Shown here: piece by piece, positions 47,158-60,630 of the stretch
How positions within the stretch are numbered: position 1 is the first letter of the stretch
How the letters are laid out: the number at the start of each line of letters is the position of its first letter
Origin: Biscogniauxia marginata
Taxonomy: Eukaryota > Ascomycota > Sordariomycetes > Xylariales > Xylariaceae
DNA: 64,000 nt
Direction: 5' to 3'
NCBI GenBank assembly: GCA_022695795.1
Contig: MU404179.1
Location: 1-64,000 of the forward strand
Notes under the pieces: generated by a model
Database searches by the model: none
Told to the model about the DNA's origin: nothing
The model's input: the letters and a program-made list of their open reading frames with translations, nothing else
Made by a program: the position numbers and the translations under genes

Positions 47158-47760
47158 ATGTACTTCAAGACCCTCGCACTCCTCGCCATCGCCGCCGTCT
47201 CCGTGACCGCGGCCCCGGGCCCCGCCTTCCGCCGCTCCGAGAATTCGACGGATCTGCAGCTCCTGACGCCCGAGGTATCCTTCTCGGCGGACCCGGGCTG
47301 CGCCGGCGCCGGGTCGAAGCAGATCGTGCTGCCCGGCAAGTGTGTGGGCATCAACGCGGCCTTCGGCACGCAGAACAAGGGGATGATGCTCGAGTACCTG
47401 CTCGACAGCAAGGATCTGAACTGCGCCCGTAAGTCTTTCCTCTCTCCTTACCTCCTTACCTCCTCCTCTCTCCCTCCCGGAACCTTCACAAAATAAAAAC
47501 CCCTTTTCTTTACATCGATCACTCGAAAAAAAAACTAACAATGAACCTCCCTCCCCCCTCAAAAAAAAGTGAACCTCTACACCAACGCCTTCTGCTTCGG
47601 CAACCCGGGCGCCACCGAGACCTACCCGGCGCAGAAGCAAGAAGGTTCCTGCGTCGACGTGAGCCAGTACGCCTCGCTCAAGGCCAACTGCTCCAACGTG
47701 GTCCTCGAGCAGGTCAACGCCGTGGGCAAGACCCTGACCGGCGGCGACCTTCTCGGCTGA
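47158..47760 (+). CDS. Small secreted cysteine-containing protein, 153 aa
   Basis: Two exons (47158-47428 and 47570-47760) join in phase to 153 aa. The start MYFKTLALLAIAAVSVTAAP is a textbook signal peptide with an AxA-type cleavage site near residue 19. The mature protein of about 134 aa has six Cys and no membrane span, with features such as DPGCAGAGSK, LPGKCVGIN, LNCALNLYTNAFCFG and GSCVDVSQYASLKANC. Six Cys could form three disulfides, as in many apoplastic fungal small secreted proteins. Function is unknown; an effector or surface role is possible but not shown. The intron has a perfect GTAAGT donor and an unusual acceptor after eight A residues. GC-rich codon use fits an expressed gene. 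The antisense ORF at 47143-47862 is a shadow. Confidence 0.8.
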
Positions 47761-49215
47761 TCTCTCCATGTCGAGAGAGACGTTAGAAAAGACCAACCCC
47801 CCCTCCCGACCCCTCTCAACCCGCCACGAGAAAGCTTGGCGGAACACTGGTGAGGGCTGCAAGAATTGGTCAAAGGGAGACAGACAACAGCACGTTGCAA
47901 GCAGAAGAAGGAGCGGGTGGGAAAATTCACATATATTTTGTCCTTATGGAGTTTTTTTTCGTCTTCCAAGCACACTTACCTAATTTCTGATTCTCAAAAC
48001 ACATAAAGGAGGGTTTCATGTCCTACCCCCTCTTTCTTTGATTCAATATTCTTTATATAGAAAATATTACGATACGAGCTCATGAAATTTCATTCCATTC
48101 GCGAGGTCTTCGTTTTTCGTCCGTTTCCAATTAACCAAGTTGCCGTTCCAGGCCGCGTCCGTGTCTGTCACCGTTGAAAGTATTCCCTTGGGCGAGAGAT
48201 TTATGCAACATTGCATATCAGACTTCTGCATGGTCTTCTATAAAAAGCTATACTACCTCCCTTTTGCCTATCAAATTTACACGCCCCGTTCCTTTTCACC
48301 ACAGCCTGCCTGGCCAGGCATTACCATACGATTAAGTCCACTGTACAACCCCAGCCAGCCAGAAGATACACGTGTCACAACCTCTCCCGTCATTTTCTTA
48401 GAGGATCAATTGCCCTTCTTTGTTTTTCTTCTCTCTTTTTTTCTTTCTCGACCAAAGGCTAGCTAGCTAGCTACAAAGGGATACCCGAGTCAATCAGTCA
48501 AGTCAGACCGTTCCAACCAAGTTCAGTCCGGTCCAATCCATTTCCAGCCAGTCCATCCAAAAAAATATTCACCAGCCCGTCCATCAATCCACTTAATCCA
48601 TTATATTCCCACCCAATTCTATCCATCCCATGCATCTGACGAGCGGCCAAGTCACAACACATGGGGTAGGCAGATAGCCATACAACAACAATAACGGAAA
48701 GCGCACCTGCTGCGAGTCCTCCCCTGATCAGTTACTTTACCCAAGAAAACGCCTGATACAGTCTGTAACTGCGATACAATATAGTAGTAGTAGTATCGCT
48801 TGTGTGTGCCGAAACCCAATGCCGTACCCAGTATGGAAGTGTAGCAATACTCCCAGACCCCTTGAGTGTAACTATATAAGTGAGAAAGAAACAAAGCTTT
48901 CTAAAGAGTAGACGCTTTCCCAGTTCTTTTTTTTGTCCAAGAATGCTTTCTCACAGGACGCCATTTGCCTTACGTCCCACCTCTAGGGGTTTCAAGGAAA
49001 ACACCACGTCTCCTAGGACGTCGAAAAGAAGAAGACTTTGTCGTAGCACATTATAAAGTGTGTAGTTATATAGCAGGATACCGATTCCTGTTGTAATTTG
49101 TTGAGAAAGAAGCGCGATAGTGGTCTTAGCCAATTTGTAGAGTCGATATAATATACCGGAGGAACCTTTAGGGGTTCTAAGAGGCGAAGACAAAATGAAA
49201 CACAAACGAGTGTGA
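47761..49215. other. Intergenic region
   Basis: No gene seen. It holds the 3' flanks of the secreted-protein gene and of adenylate cyclase, which converge. Repeated CCAGTCCATCC/AGTCCAATCC words occur near 48510-48600. Confidence 0.5.
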
Positions 49216-52200
49216 TCACTCTTCCTCGGTGACGCTTCCCGAAGCCTCAGAGCCAGATAGGGGCCCGTATCTCGCCTTGTATCTTTCAAGCTCGGCCATC
49301 TGAATAGCGAGATTGTCGAGAATGACTGTCATCGGTGTGCGTAGATCATCAAGTTGAGCGATTTCACCGCCGCCCATGGCGAGGTGTCGCATCGCGAGAC
49401 TCGTTACACAAGTCTGTCGCTATGTTAGTAAAGTTCAACATTTTCGTAACCTACAGACGGAGGAGACTTACCTCTATGCGGCTGACTTGATGTTCCATGA
49501 AGTTAAAGATGAAACGCTCTGTCATCTCGCCACCACGTTGTTTCATGCGCTCTAGCATCTCCGTCTCCGGCGGCTGCAAGCCTCTGCCCGACACTTCTTC
49601 CAAAGAACTACAGAGCATCTCTAGGCGCAAGCTGACTCTCCACAGAGACCAGATCGTATCTGGGTCAAAGCCGAGTTCGCTTCCGGACGCAAGCGTGGCG
49701 GGCTGTACAGCAGCCTCCACCGTGACCGCAGGACCGTTGTGATATTCGATCCGACCTGCGAGGGCATGCGGATAAAGTGAGTATATGTACTCAGGATTTT
49801 CTAAGCCCTTGAGCTTCTTCTCGCCCATCTCCTTGACCTCGAACCCCTGAGAGCTGAGTGATTTCAATTCCCTCCTAATCTTTTCAGCGGTTGCATCATC
49901 GTCGAAAGTATCATCAGAGCCCAGAGATCCCGTTCGGTCGGCTTCTTGGTACGTCTCGAGGCAACGCTGAATTTCGGATATGAAATCAGCAGACACAGTA
50001 ATCTGACCACCGTCCGCGACTGCAGAGATACGGGATGCCTTGTTGACCATTGGTCCGAAATAATCCATGCGTCGCGTCACCGGGTCAATCTCGGCTACTG
50101 GCTCACCATAGTGAATGCCCATTCGTACAGACAGACCTTTGAAGATGAGATTATTTTCCTTGTCGTAAATTTCTTGACACGACACTGAGTTGAGAATCTC
50201 TGAGGGCCAGTTCACCTCAAGCAGTTGGGTCTGAATGGCGAAACACCACAACAACGCAGAAGTAGCTGTGGGGAAAGAGACCATGAAGGCATCGCCTTCC
50301 GTCTTGACTTCGTACCCACCAATTCTTCGGAGCTGACGGCGCATGACCTCATTGTGAAGCTTGATAGCAGATCTCATAGCAGAGGGATACATCTCCCACA
50401 AATTGGTGGAGTTCTTGATATCCGTGAAGACAATGGAGGGCTTATCAGTAGGGGCGGGAACTTCTGCCTCGAGTCTGTGCAATGTCGAATCCTGGACTTC
50501 ACCCTTGGTTTTCCTGCCTCTTTTAGGCTGATATTGAAAATCGTCAGGGACACCCGAGGGGTACAGGGACATGCTTTGTCCTCTGTGGAGCCGAGCCGAC
50601 CTCTCCTGGCGTCGTTTAAGATCAGCTACGCTAATCATCATGATCATAATCTTCGAAGTTGAGCCATAAGCCATGGCAAGATCACGAAGTTTCTGCGACG
50701 CGCGCATGAGGTCACCCCGTTCTGATCTCATGACATCAACAACTAAACCGGGGGTAAGGTATTCCCATAGTTCTCTTGTCGCGATCAGAATTGTCTCATC
50801 CTGTGGGGTAATCGAGACTTGAGTGACGTGAGGAGCCGCTTGCACAGCAGGCATCAGATCAACGTAGCCGAAAGCTCGAGAGACCTCAAGCAAATCATTT
50901 AGCCGCCCTTGACGAGATACCCAACCTCCGGCATCCCGTATTCGTTGACGTTCGTTGGGTTCGGCGGGATCATGCTTGCGTGTAAGGATCTTATGGGAGC
51001 CATCTGACTGAATGAGCATGGCTTGCGCATCACCTACATTGGCTACGTATAGCTCCTGGCCCTGAAGATAGGCGACTGTGGCAACACCTCCCGAGTTAAG
51101 GTCTTCCTTGCTCAGAACTACGGGCGCCGCAGAACCGCGGTGTGAGGTCATGGGTCTCTTCTCAGTATGTTCGATCGCTATGGAGACAAGGTCTTTGTTG
51201 AGAGCCAGAAACGCACGCCTGAGCGCATCAGTGGGTCCTTCGTTTTGGCGGGTTTTCAGAGCTTTGAGCTCCATCGTGAAAATATGGCCAAAGTTTTCGT
51301 GAAGGTACTTGGCGATCTTAGAGCCACCACTGGAGAGCGCTTGGCCATCAAACAAGCCTAGAAGTGTCTCTGAATCCGAGGAGTTGAATCTCGGAACGAC
51401 GAGATCAATGGTTGACAGATGCTCGTTTCTGCCCATCGTATCTGCCATGCCGTATGGAAGGTGGCCCGCTAATGAGCCCGAGGTTCTGACACGACGGTCC
51501 TCGCTTTGATCCGGAATGCTGGGTTGAGTGAGGGTCACATCCATCAGTCCTAGTACGCGGAGGTTTTGCAAACGACTGAAATCGGTGTACTGCTCGCGGT
51601 TCTGGCTGCCTATGCCTGGATTGCTTTGCTTGATTTCCAAGCGCTTGTTGCCGGACAAATTTAGGAAACGCAAATTCGGATTGAGATTCCAGTTCCAGTC
51701 ATACGGCACATTGGAAATATTATACTTGAGAGAGTTGTTTCCACAGTCCAAAACGGCTAACTTCTTCGCTCTCGAAATGTCCGCCGGCAGATTGGTGAAC
51801 TTATTATTGTTGATGTGTAGCACCTGAAGCAAGCTATACTCCTCCAGGTCATCGACGGGCAAGCTGGTCAGGTCATTGCCCGACAAATACAGCTCAACTA
51901 GCTGAGGCCAGCTCTTGATGCATCGTTGCGGCATGTCGCTGAGATCATTGTACGACAAATTAAGGATGCGCAACTCACTAAGCAGAGTTATCTGGTCGAA
52001 AATGTCATCATCAATCTGGTTATCCGCGAGGTAGAGGTTCCTTAGAGAACCAGCGAACGTGTTTGTCAGCCGGCTAGAGAGCCCAGAGTCCTTCCGCGTA
52101 GCTGGGGAAGGGGTCATGGTGCCGCTGGGGCTGCTGGCCGTCGTGCTCCGAGACATCACGGACGTCTTGCGTCCGCCTTTTCCGTAGACCGAAACCACAG

Positions 52201-55200
52201 AACTCTTCCGGTCAGGCCCACCGGGGACCGGGGAGGGCCCAACACTGAGCAATGTTGAAGCTTGGCTAGGTCGGCGCGACCCATCTGGCAAAAGCTCCTC
52301 GGTGCTGGATGTGGTAGATAGTAGACCGTTCGCGGACTTGGGTATGGCAGGTAACGACGCTGAAGCTTCTCCGGGCGGCTGAGGCTGGCGAGAAGCAGGT
52401 TTCGGGAAGGTCTCAAGAACATTCGAAGAGGCGTTGAGTGTTTCTAGTTTATTTGCCCACCATAGGTCCATCGGCAATTTCCTGATGTTGTTCCCCCTGA
52501 CATCTAGTATCCTCAATTCACTCAAACATCCGATCTCTGCCGGGAGCTCTCCCACAGAGTTGTGGGCTATACTGAAATGCTCCAGTCTTCTGAGGTTGCC
52601 AATCGTATTGGGCAGAGAAACGAAGTAATTCTTGTCGAGCACGAGCCTTTCTAGGTTGACCATGTTATTGAATGAGCCGTCGATACTTGCAAGCTGTGCG
52701 TTCGATAGGTTCAACATCTTCAACGTGGGCACAGGACTGACGATTTGGAATTTGGTGATAGGGTTCGAGTTCAACTTCAGGCTCCGTACTCGTTCAAAGC
52801 TGCCAATAAACTGGGAGATCATGTTGTGGTCCGCCGATAAAATTTCGAGTTTGGGAAGTTCCGATATGACATCGATCGCGGTGAGGGCATTGTACTTTAG
52901 GTCCAACTCGCGAAGGTTTATCAACTGGCTGAACGTCGGCGGTAACGACCCGGCAAGCCGATTGTTGGTCATGACGAACTTTTCCAGGTTTCTCAATTGG
53001 CCGATCTCATCAGGAAGGATTCCGATAGAGTTAAAACTGGCGTCAATGTCAACAAGGCCTTCTAATTCACAAAGGAAAGATGGAAATTTGTCCAAAAAGT
53101 TGGAAGATATATTGAGAGAACGGAGAGCTTTGAAAGCACCGAAGTCCTGAGGCAGGTGGTTGAGGCGGTTGTTCGCTAGGTTGAGCTTTAACAGACCGGT
53201 CAAACGGCCGAGATCGGCGTGCTCGAGTTCTTCCAGGCGATTGTTAGAAACGTCGAGATATGTCAACCTGCTGGCTCTCCCGATGCTGATGGGAAGCTTG
53301 CGGGCCTCGTTATTGGCATACTTAATGTCGCGTAGGTGAGGGCAAGCTTGGATAAAATCCCGCGGAAGGTCGAGTGAAAGGTTTCGAGAGAGATTCAAGG
53401 AGATGATTTCCGATGTTTTAGAATAAAGCGTGATAGGTATCGTGATGAGGTTTCGCCCGGACAAATCGACATGGTTAAACTTCGCGGTTCTACCACCGAG
53501 TCCAAGATCGTGTGGGGTGGAGGTAAAATCGCTATCCCTTGCGGATAAGAACAAGAATCGACATAGGTACCCATTGTCCTCCCGACCGATTTCTTCTAGA
53601 CGGTCCCTCTCTTCGTATCCCACCTGTTGCAAGAGCCTCTTCTGGATCAGAAGCGGTCGTTCGGGTGCGGCTAGAACTCGGGTGAGATCGTGCTTCCTCA
53701 GCACTATGTGGTAGTTATCGAGGCCTTCGGTGACAAAAGTCTTCTTAATGACTGAAGCCATAACATCGGATACGGTCGAGCTCAGGGGCATCTGGACGGT
53801 GGCAAAAGTTCCATCGGAGCGGAAAACTCGTATGCAATGGGGCGCTGCCTTCTCCTCGGGCCGTGGGGGGGTCCCGATATCATCTACTTCCGGAGCGTGA
53901 GCCTCTCTCTCTTCGGCATTACGACGGACAGCCCAGCTGTCTGGTGCATTCCAGGCTCCACCTCCTTTCGCCGACACTGGTTCAGGCAGGAGTTCGGAAT
54001 CCGTAAGTTGGAACATGGTGGGATCCATCGGGGTCAATGGTGGTGGATGTGACAAAATACCTTCCATGTCATTAAGATTAGTGTCGAGGTGAAACATCAT
54101 GCCCTTATCATTCCTATCGGTCGGGCCAATCTGCTCATCGATATCATCGTACACCTTGGGAGGACGCGTCTTCTTCGAGAAGGGGAATTTGTTGTTGAAG
54201 GTGGCCTGCCGGCCGTTCGCCGGGCGCGGCTGCGCGTCCGCCTGTTCGGGGTTGGGCAGAGGTTTATCGTAGGGAGATGGGGGGACGCGAGATAGGTCTT
54301 GTTTCGACGCGGAGGGCGCCAGCGAGCGAGTCGAACCCGGCAAGTTCTGGAGACGGTTTTGGGCGTCATCTTTATTCTTGTGCCGCTTGAAGCGGCCGAA
54401 GATGCCTCGTTTCGCGTTGCCATTGCTGCCGGGCGAAACCTGGCCGTCGGCCGATGCTAGCTTGCTGCCAGTGCTGTGGCTGCTCGGTGTCGGACTCTGG
54501 GCTCGGGGCGTGACACCGGTTGTCGCCGATCCGCCTCTTTCTTTCATCGTGTGTAAACTGACAGCTGAATCCTCTCGACTGGCCACCGGCCGTAGAGAAT
54601 TGGTGTCGTCGATGCTCTTGTTGTGGCGGTGATGGTGATGGCCAGGGAGGTGGACGATAGAGTGGGCCGAGCGAGATGAGGATGATGTCTTGGGTGGTAT
54701 TTGCCCGAAATTTTCTTGGGCAAAGCGTTCTTTGTCCGGACCCGCCAGCATTTCGCGCACGGGGGCCTCACCGTATTTAGCGATGTCATTCGCCTCCTGG
54801 TAGAGGAACGGCACCACGTCGCTCGAGGGTATTGGCGTCCGCGGTCGCGAGGACGCCGGCGATGCTTCTCTTCCCGTATTGTCCGTGGCATTCGAATCAT
54901 TCCTACCGCGGCGGGCTCGGCCGAATGAATACGAGCGCTGCTCCTTGCCTTGGCTCTGAGCGACCGGGGGCAGGCTCGTCTCAGAGCCGTCACGACCCGG
55001 AAATTCCTCGCCGAAAAACCCCTGCAACTTCTTGATGCCGCCTCTACCACTGCTGTTCTTGGATCCCTGACTACTTGCAGTTGTTATGCTGGCCACGGAT
55101 GGCCGTCGGTCGTCCTCGGCGGGCGTGGTGTCGGGCGAATCGAGGTTCGGGGTCTGTGCCGGTCGCAGCGGCCCCGATCGGAAGCCAGGGGATAGTTGGG

Positions 55201-55896
55201 AACCAGTGGACACATTGTCGCTCGAATCATTGTAGAAGCTAGTGGCGCAGGTGGTTGGGGAGGCATTGGCAGCCGCGACACTGTTGCTAGACATCCAGGG
55301 AACTATGTTCGGTTGGGCATTTGGATGGGGCGAGGCGGATTCTCGATGGATCTGGGGGAGGCGGCCACCCGAGGGCTCTAGGACGGCAAGATCGCGACGA
55401 TAATTGGTAAGGTCACTCATGCGACGGTGGTCGAGGATAGAGCTACTGGAACCAGTCGAAGACGGCGACAAAGCGAAACGGTAGCCGGCGGGCGATGTGG
55501 GGGAGAACTGAGACTCGTCTTTGAAGGACCTACGGGGGAGGGGACAGCAGAAGCCAGACTTCTGTCAGTTGAAAGGAACTACTAATAGTACTGACTCGAC
55601 TCGACTCGAAATTGGCGGAGGTGGCGAGTGCAAGACACTTGTCCAAACTCTAAATCACAGGCACTTTGGGTTTCGAGACCGACGCATGGACCGACGGCCG
55701 GGTGGAATGGACTTGAAGCACGGCAGACGTACCTGAACCTGCTATTTTCCCCAGTCTTGATGGGTCTGGGGGTCGCCTTGGTCGAAGCTGACGACACCGA
55801 CACCGATCGGTTGGGTGCCGCCGGCTTCATCGTGACATTCGAGTGCCCGCTGCTCGAGCTCGCCATCGAGCTGATGCGACCGTCATCCCTCGTCAT
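49216..55896 (-). CDS. Adenylate cyclase (fungal, RA-LRR-PP2C-cyclase)
   Basis: Three exons (55896-55733, 55529-49472, 49413-49216) close in phase to 2,139 aa. It makes cAMP from ATP at the plasma membrane downstream of Ras/G-protein signals. In order: a long Ser/Pro-rich N terminus; a Ras-association-like domain (IRVFRSDGTFATVQMPL, near residue 610); about twenty leucine-rich repeats (near 730-1360) interrupted by a Ser/Pro-rich loop; a PP2C-like domain (LFDGQALSSGG...LYVANVGDAQAMLIQ, near 1410-1690); and the class III catalytic domain (SIVFTDIKNSTNLWE, with metal-binding Asp, and GGYEVKTEGDAFMVSF, near 1740-1960). The C-terminal helix region corresponds to the CAP-binding end. The order and length match Neurospora cr-1 and Magnaporthe MAC1. 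The first exon starts MTRDDGRISS; an ATG 33 bases upstream (55929) is an alternative. It regulates growth, conidiation and often secondary metabolism, but its nearness to the PKS cluster need not be functional. Confidence 0.95.
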
Positions 55897-58820
55897 TGTC
55901 GTTCTCGCACACCCGTCCTGGCAGGTCAATCAACAGCACGGCGCCATTAATTAACAGGGTACGCGCTGGCTCATTTCTCTTCGCGGCGGAGCTGTGTTCG
56001 TGGGAAATGCGATGCGATGCGAGGCGATGCGAACCGAAGGAGGGGGAGAGGAGTCGGGCTATGAGATATGTGTACGTAGATTGTATAGTTTCGAGGCTGC
56101 GATGTGAATGAATTATTGAGGGCGGCGGTGATGGGATTCGCTACACCACCGCACGTGTGTGGGCCGAGCAGGTCTGGTTTGTTAAAAAGACAAAAGCACC
56201 CAACCTGCTGCACAGAGCAGCATTAGGCGTCGGTGCATTTTTAGGTGGCGTACGAGATACCTACATGGTTACTTGTACTTACGTAGTGAGTGACACACGC
56301 TATGCCCTGCATGTATGTAGGTACTACTGTACCTACCTACTGGGAGGTAGTAGTGCCGGAGTCCGTCATCAGGTGGAGCCCAATCATGTCCTTTTAATTA
56401 TTTCCTCTCTTTCAGAATTTTGTCTCTTCTTTGTTCCCCTCCCTCGATCTACAGGTCAAGGTATGTACCTACTAGGTCATACTAGGTCATATTGACATGT
56501 AACACCACTCCTTTTCTCTTAAGTCTGGTCAAGTAACTTTTATCTATCAGGTAGTTTGTTTGTTTCAATGTTGTTTACTTAGGTACGTCTACCTCCCTAC
56601 TTCTGTTGTCTGTTGCCGACAGTAAACACATACCTAAATAATAAGAAACTAACTGTAGGTACATTACTCGAGTACCTAGCTATCCAAGGTAAGCTGAATA
56701 TAAATCGATGTCTGGGCCCTTGCATCTAGAGATAGTAGGTACTCAACCAAGTCTTGAGCTAACGGAATGGCCATATTTCACGTCCATAGGGCCACTAGCT
56801 ACATTTTACACACGTATAGCTAGTGTGCTTATCCCAATCCCGACGAACATTGACCCTCTACCTACCTATATAAACTTATTTATTTATTTACCACATACTG
56901 TAAACACCGCAATGGACCGTTGCAGCTGGGGTGGGCTTGAGACTCTTATTGTCATGTATGCAGGTGTCCACTAGAAATTTCTTGCTATGTATGCAGGAAT
57001 TCGTAAGTCCACCAATTCCTTACTCCGGGTTGCTGAATATGTGCTCTGGTATGTACACCAGAGCCAGGTACTACATATATGGATCTTCAGGTACCTAGCC
57101 GGCAGTTCTGTCCGCCCTGGCGTAAGAATTAAGTACTTTAGGTGGTATTTACCTAGTGAGCCTCGTCACTTGTCACTGTTACGTTACGCACTTAACTCTC
57201 GCCCCAGTTTGATGCTATGACCATCTCGCGGCCTCTGCAAAAGAACCCGCAGGATCAGGGCAGGGTTTACTGCTTGTCCGTGTCTAGGATGCACCCGTCA
57301 CACTCCACAAACTTGACTTGCACCCCCGGACTCGTCTGGTAGATCCCTGTCGTAGCGCCTAGCTGTTTCGATTGTGGTTCAGATTTGTATGTTCCCTGCT
57401 ATGCATGTGCGTGCACCTGTGCGACCCCCCTTTCCCCTCTTGCCCTCCCACTACCGCCCTATTCATAGTAGGTATCGAAATTGAAGTACTATCCAACTTA
57501 CATATGTAATCCCTCAAAACTCGTCACCTGCACACATAATCCACCTTTTGTAGTGACAATATTGAATCAAAACAAGAGGTACCCACTAGGATTACCTTGC
57601 TATCGTCTGTTCGTCCTATCTTGCTTTATCTTGTGATTCTGTTTAAATTAATAACGTGATTTAATGGGTGATAGTCTCTGCCACTACAGTAGCCACTATC
57701 ATTGTTAATTTGCGCCGGCCTGCTCGGCTTCTCAACATCCGCTCCGCTGCCGCTTACATGGACGCTCGCTCTTTTTAAGAGCTAATAGGTACATGGAGCC
57801 TTTGTTAGCTTTCTCCCTCGAGATCTCTTTCGGCCCTCTTGTTTGTAATAACCCAGGCACGTGCAATGCTTAGCTATGCTGTGGTCCTCGGAAAGTTGGT
57901 ATCCGACTCGTCACGTCACTGGTGATATCGAACTACCCAGATCGTAGACCGAGATATGACATACAGGACAAATAGACCGCATGTCTAGAGCCGCTAGTTG
58001 ACTGGGCAGCTCAAGTTCTCTATCTACTTATAGCTGCCGGATCATAGGAAGGGACTTGCTAAGCATCAACAACTAGCATTCAGCCTTGGTCTCGTTTGTC
58101 CTGATGCTTATTATGTAATTACTATGGCATTAAAGGCTCCGTCTGTCCGCCCGATGGGCTTAGATTGTCGGTGTAGATAGATCGCCCAACTTGGCCAACA
58201 ACTTAGCAGCCTAGCCGGTGCGATGTCACCTAGTTTTTGGTCCAACGCTCGGCTAGAGACGATATAATGGGATGAGCGAACTGAGATCGGAACTGATCCG
58301 CTCCCGCGCGGATCCAGCCCCCTCCCTCTCTCAGCCTGGTGCACTTCGAGGCTCTATGCAATATTGTATAGCACGTTGTAAATAGTAGCGTGTAAACATG
58401 TTGAGCGCAAGCCAGCAACAACTTCAATGCACCTATGTATGGCTTATGTCAAAATATTGTTTTATATTGTTTTAACCGAAATACATACAATTTCCCTTAG
58501 CCCATATCCCCTCCTCATAGAATAGTATTTTTAGTAGGATGAGCTGATCGAGCATAAACGTGAATTATAGCAACTGACCTGAAGACTGCACTAACCTATA
58601 TATCTCGGAAATTGTGCCTCATATGGTGTTAGATGTTTATGTATGTAGTCAGCGTACTTGCATATGAAACATTCAATTTCAGTTCTTAATGCATATTGTA
58701 TTATGTATTGAAGCTCCGCTTACTTTAAAGTATATTGATACTATACACCTCACATACCTGTGATATTTTCGCGGTAGGCCCAGGGGTTAGCTCTCGACAT
58801 TTTCAGCCAAGGGTTAAGCA
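55897..58820. other. Long intergenic region, adenylate cyclase promoter side
   Basis: About 2.9 kb with no supportable gene. It is notable for many copies of TAGGTAC, CCTACCTA and related palindromic words, for example around 56240-56350, 56460-56480, 56580-56680 and 57065-57155. ORFs here (such as 56157-56495 and 56708-56974) have no motif support. A long regulatory region is plausible for a signalling gene such as adenylate cyclase. Confidence 0.5.
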
Positions 58821-60630
58821 CTAAATTTCCTCCCCATCGCTCAGGTTTATAATGACATCTCCAACATCCTCGTGTAGCAATTCCCCAACTTTAATACTGT
58901 CCTGCATGATCTCTCTCGCAGATTCCTCTGTGGCACTCATGTCTTCCATGATCAGACGAACGGCTAGTTCGGGCACTAACACTGCTTGGACATACCCGGT
59001 ATATCCCCTCGCCGAGACAAGTCTATCTTCGACTGCCCGCTTTCGAACAACCCTGGACAAGGTCCGCATGATATAATCTGTCATGACACGAAGGCCCCGT
59101 GGCCCATAGTACCCCGGTATGAGACTGTCTTCGGTTTTGAGTAGTGTTCGATTTTTCCCTGATTGGACTTGCTCTTTAAGGATCTTGCCATAGTAGGATG
59201 GCTGGGAACCCTCAAGAATGTTTTTGAGGAATTTTTGATGGCCATCACACCGCGAGTCTAATGCATTCCAATTGATCTTGGGGTATCCTCTTTCAGATCC
59301 AGAATTCAATGCCGCTTTCCGATTGTGCATTCTGCAGAAGGCCGCTTGCTTCTTGATGTTCATCCTACCATGATCGGAGTGCCTGTTGAGAAGTTCGCGG
59401 TCTACAACTTCGCGACACATTGGACACCTGGCTATTGTAGTAAGTTGAGTTTCCTCGACATCCACGTCGTTTTCTGCCCTATTGTCAACATCATTCCGCG
59501 GGGTGATTATTTCCTGAATATCGCTGTTGTCAAAAGCATCCGTTTCATCGACCTCCGGCATTTTGAAGGCTGGCCTTTGGGAAAACTCCTCAAGCATAAG
59601 TCCAGGCGAGTCGTTGCTGAATCTCGGCGTGCTTTTATCCTGAGATTTTCTTAACTTCGCTTTACTCCAAGGCCTCTGACTGTATGGGGGTGACTTTTTC
59701 TCGTCTAAGTCGAAAAGCTTTATTTTGGGCTTATCGGGAGAGTCATCAGACATGATAGCATGTTTAAAAGCGGACGCTTCCGGGCTGGAACTAAGTGATG
59801 GGCCTGGTGGAGGAGCCCTGAACGTGTTTTTTGAACCTGTAGTATCCTCTAGATCAAGAGAATCTTTGCGGATCCTAAACCGTCCCTTTGGTGAAGTTCG
59901 AATAATTTCTGGGCTTAGACTGTTACTAGGGTGGATGAAACTCTGCCTTGAAGGGGAGGGGACTATCCATTGCGGCGGCATTATTAGTCACGATAATCAT
60001 GAAATCGGCGCACAGAAACTCACTATTAGCTTTAGGAGTAGACGACCTAGCCTCGCTTTTTTGAGATGCCCTCGGCTGCGAGCTGTAGGTGGAACTGCGC
60101 TTAGCCCTGGGTTTCTTAGGTGGTCTTGTAAACCCGTAATCGTCACGCAAATGATTTCCCATTCCTGCCCGAGCTTCATCAACCGATCTTTTTGAACTAG
60201 CAGAGCTTGAAGGCTCCTTTACACGGGAGTCACCCGTTTTCTTCCCATACCGTGAAGATGGTTTGGTCTTTTCGCGACGGCTTTTTCGTGTACTGCTAGC
60301 TTGTGAAGAAGGAATATTGCTGAAGTTTGTGCGACGAATGTCATCTCGACGACGCCTAACATCGTCATCGTCATCGTCGTCCGAATCTGGTGGACCGGCG
60401 ATTGTCTGCCCCAGCGCCTGGTTCTCCTCCTCGTCATCACTACTCTGAGGCGGTGCGGTGATGAACTCAAGGTCCTCATCCTTTGTACCTCCACCCATTT
60501 CGAGAGATGAGGGGTCCTCCTTAGAAGCTTTGGGCTCTAAGTCCTGGGACGGCCTGCCTTTAATTTGTTTAAGAAGCGACCGTGGACGCTGTAACTTACT
60601 TAATCCCACAACTCGCGGTTGGGGAGCCAT
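58821..60630 (-). CDS. RTC4: RTC4-like (restriction of telomere capping 4) domain protein, 564 aa
   Basis: Two exons (60630-60024 and 59908-58821) join in phase to 564 aa. The first half is disordered, acidic and basic (eight or so Asp in a row followed by RRRRDDIRR, and Ser/Lys-rich stretches). The C-terminal 200 residues carry the RTC4-like domain: a CPMCREVVDRELLNRH zinc-like motif, KKQAAFCRMHNRKA, INWNALDSRCDGH, PGYYGPRGLRVM and a helical end. Yeast RTC4 is a nuclear protein linked genetically to telomere capping; the molecular role is poorly known. The intron acceptor is chosen to preserve frame. Start MAPQPRVVGLSK at 60630 is preferred over the upstream in-frame ATG at 60705 because relatives begin in a similar way. 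The symbol reflects the domain only; orthology is inferred. Confidence 0.72.

Noticed and set aside
47143..47862. 239-aa antisense ORF over the secreted-protein gene
   Set aside because: The sense strand has a signal peptide, paired Cys and a clean intron; the antisense frame is a GC-rich shadow.
56157..56974. ORFs in the long region upstream of adenylate cyclase
   Set aside because: No motif, no consistent splicing, and made largely of TAGGTA-type words.
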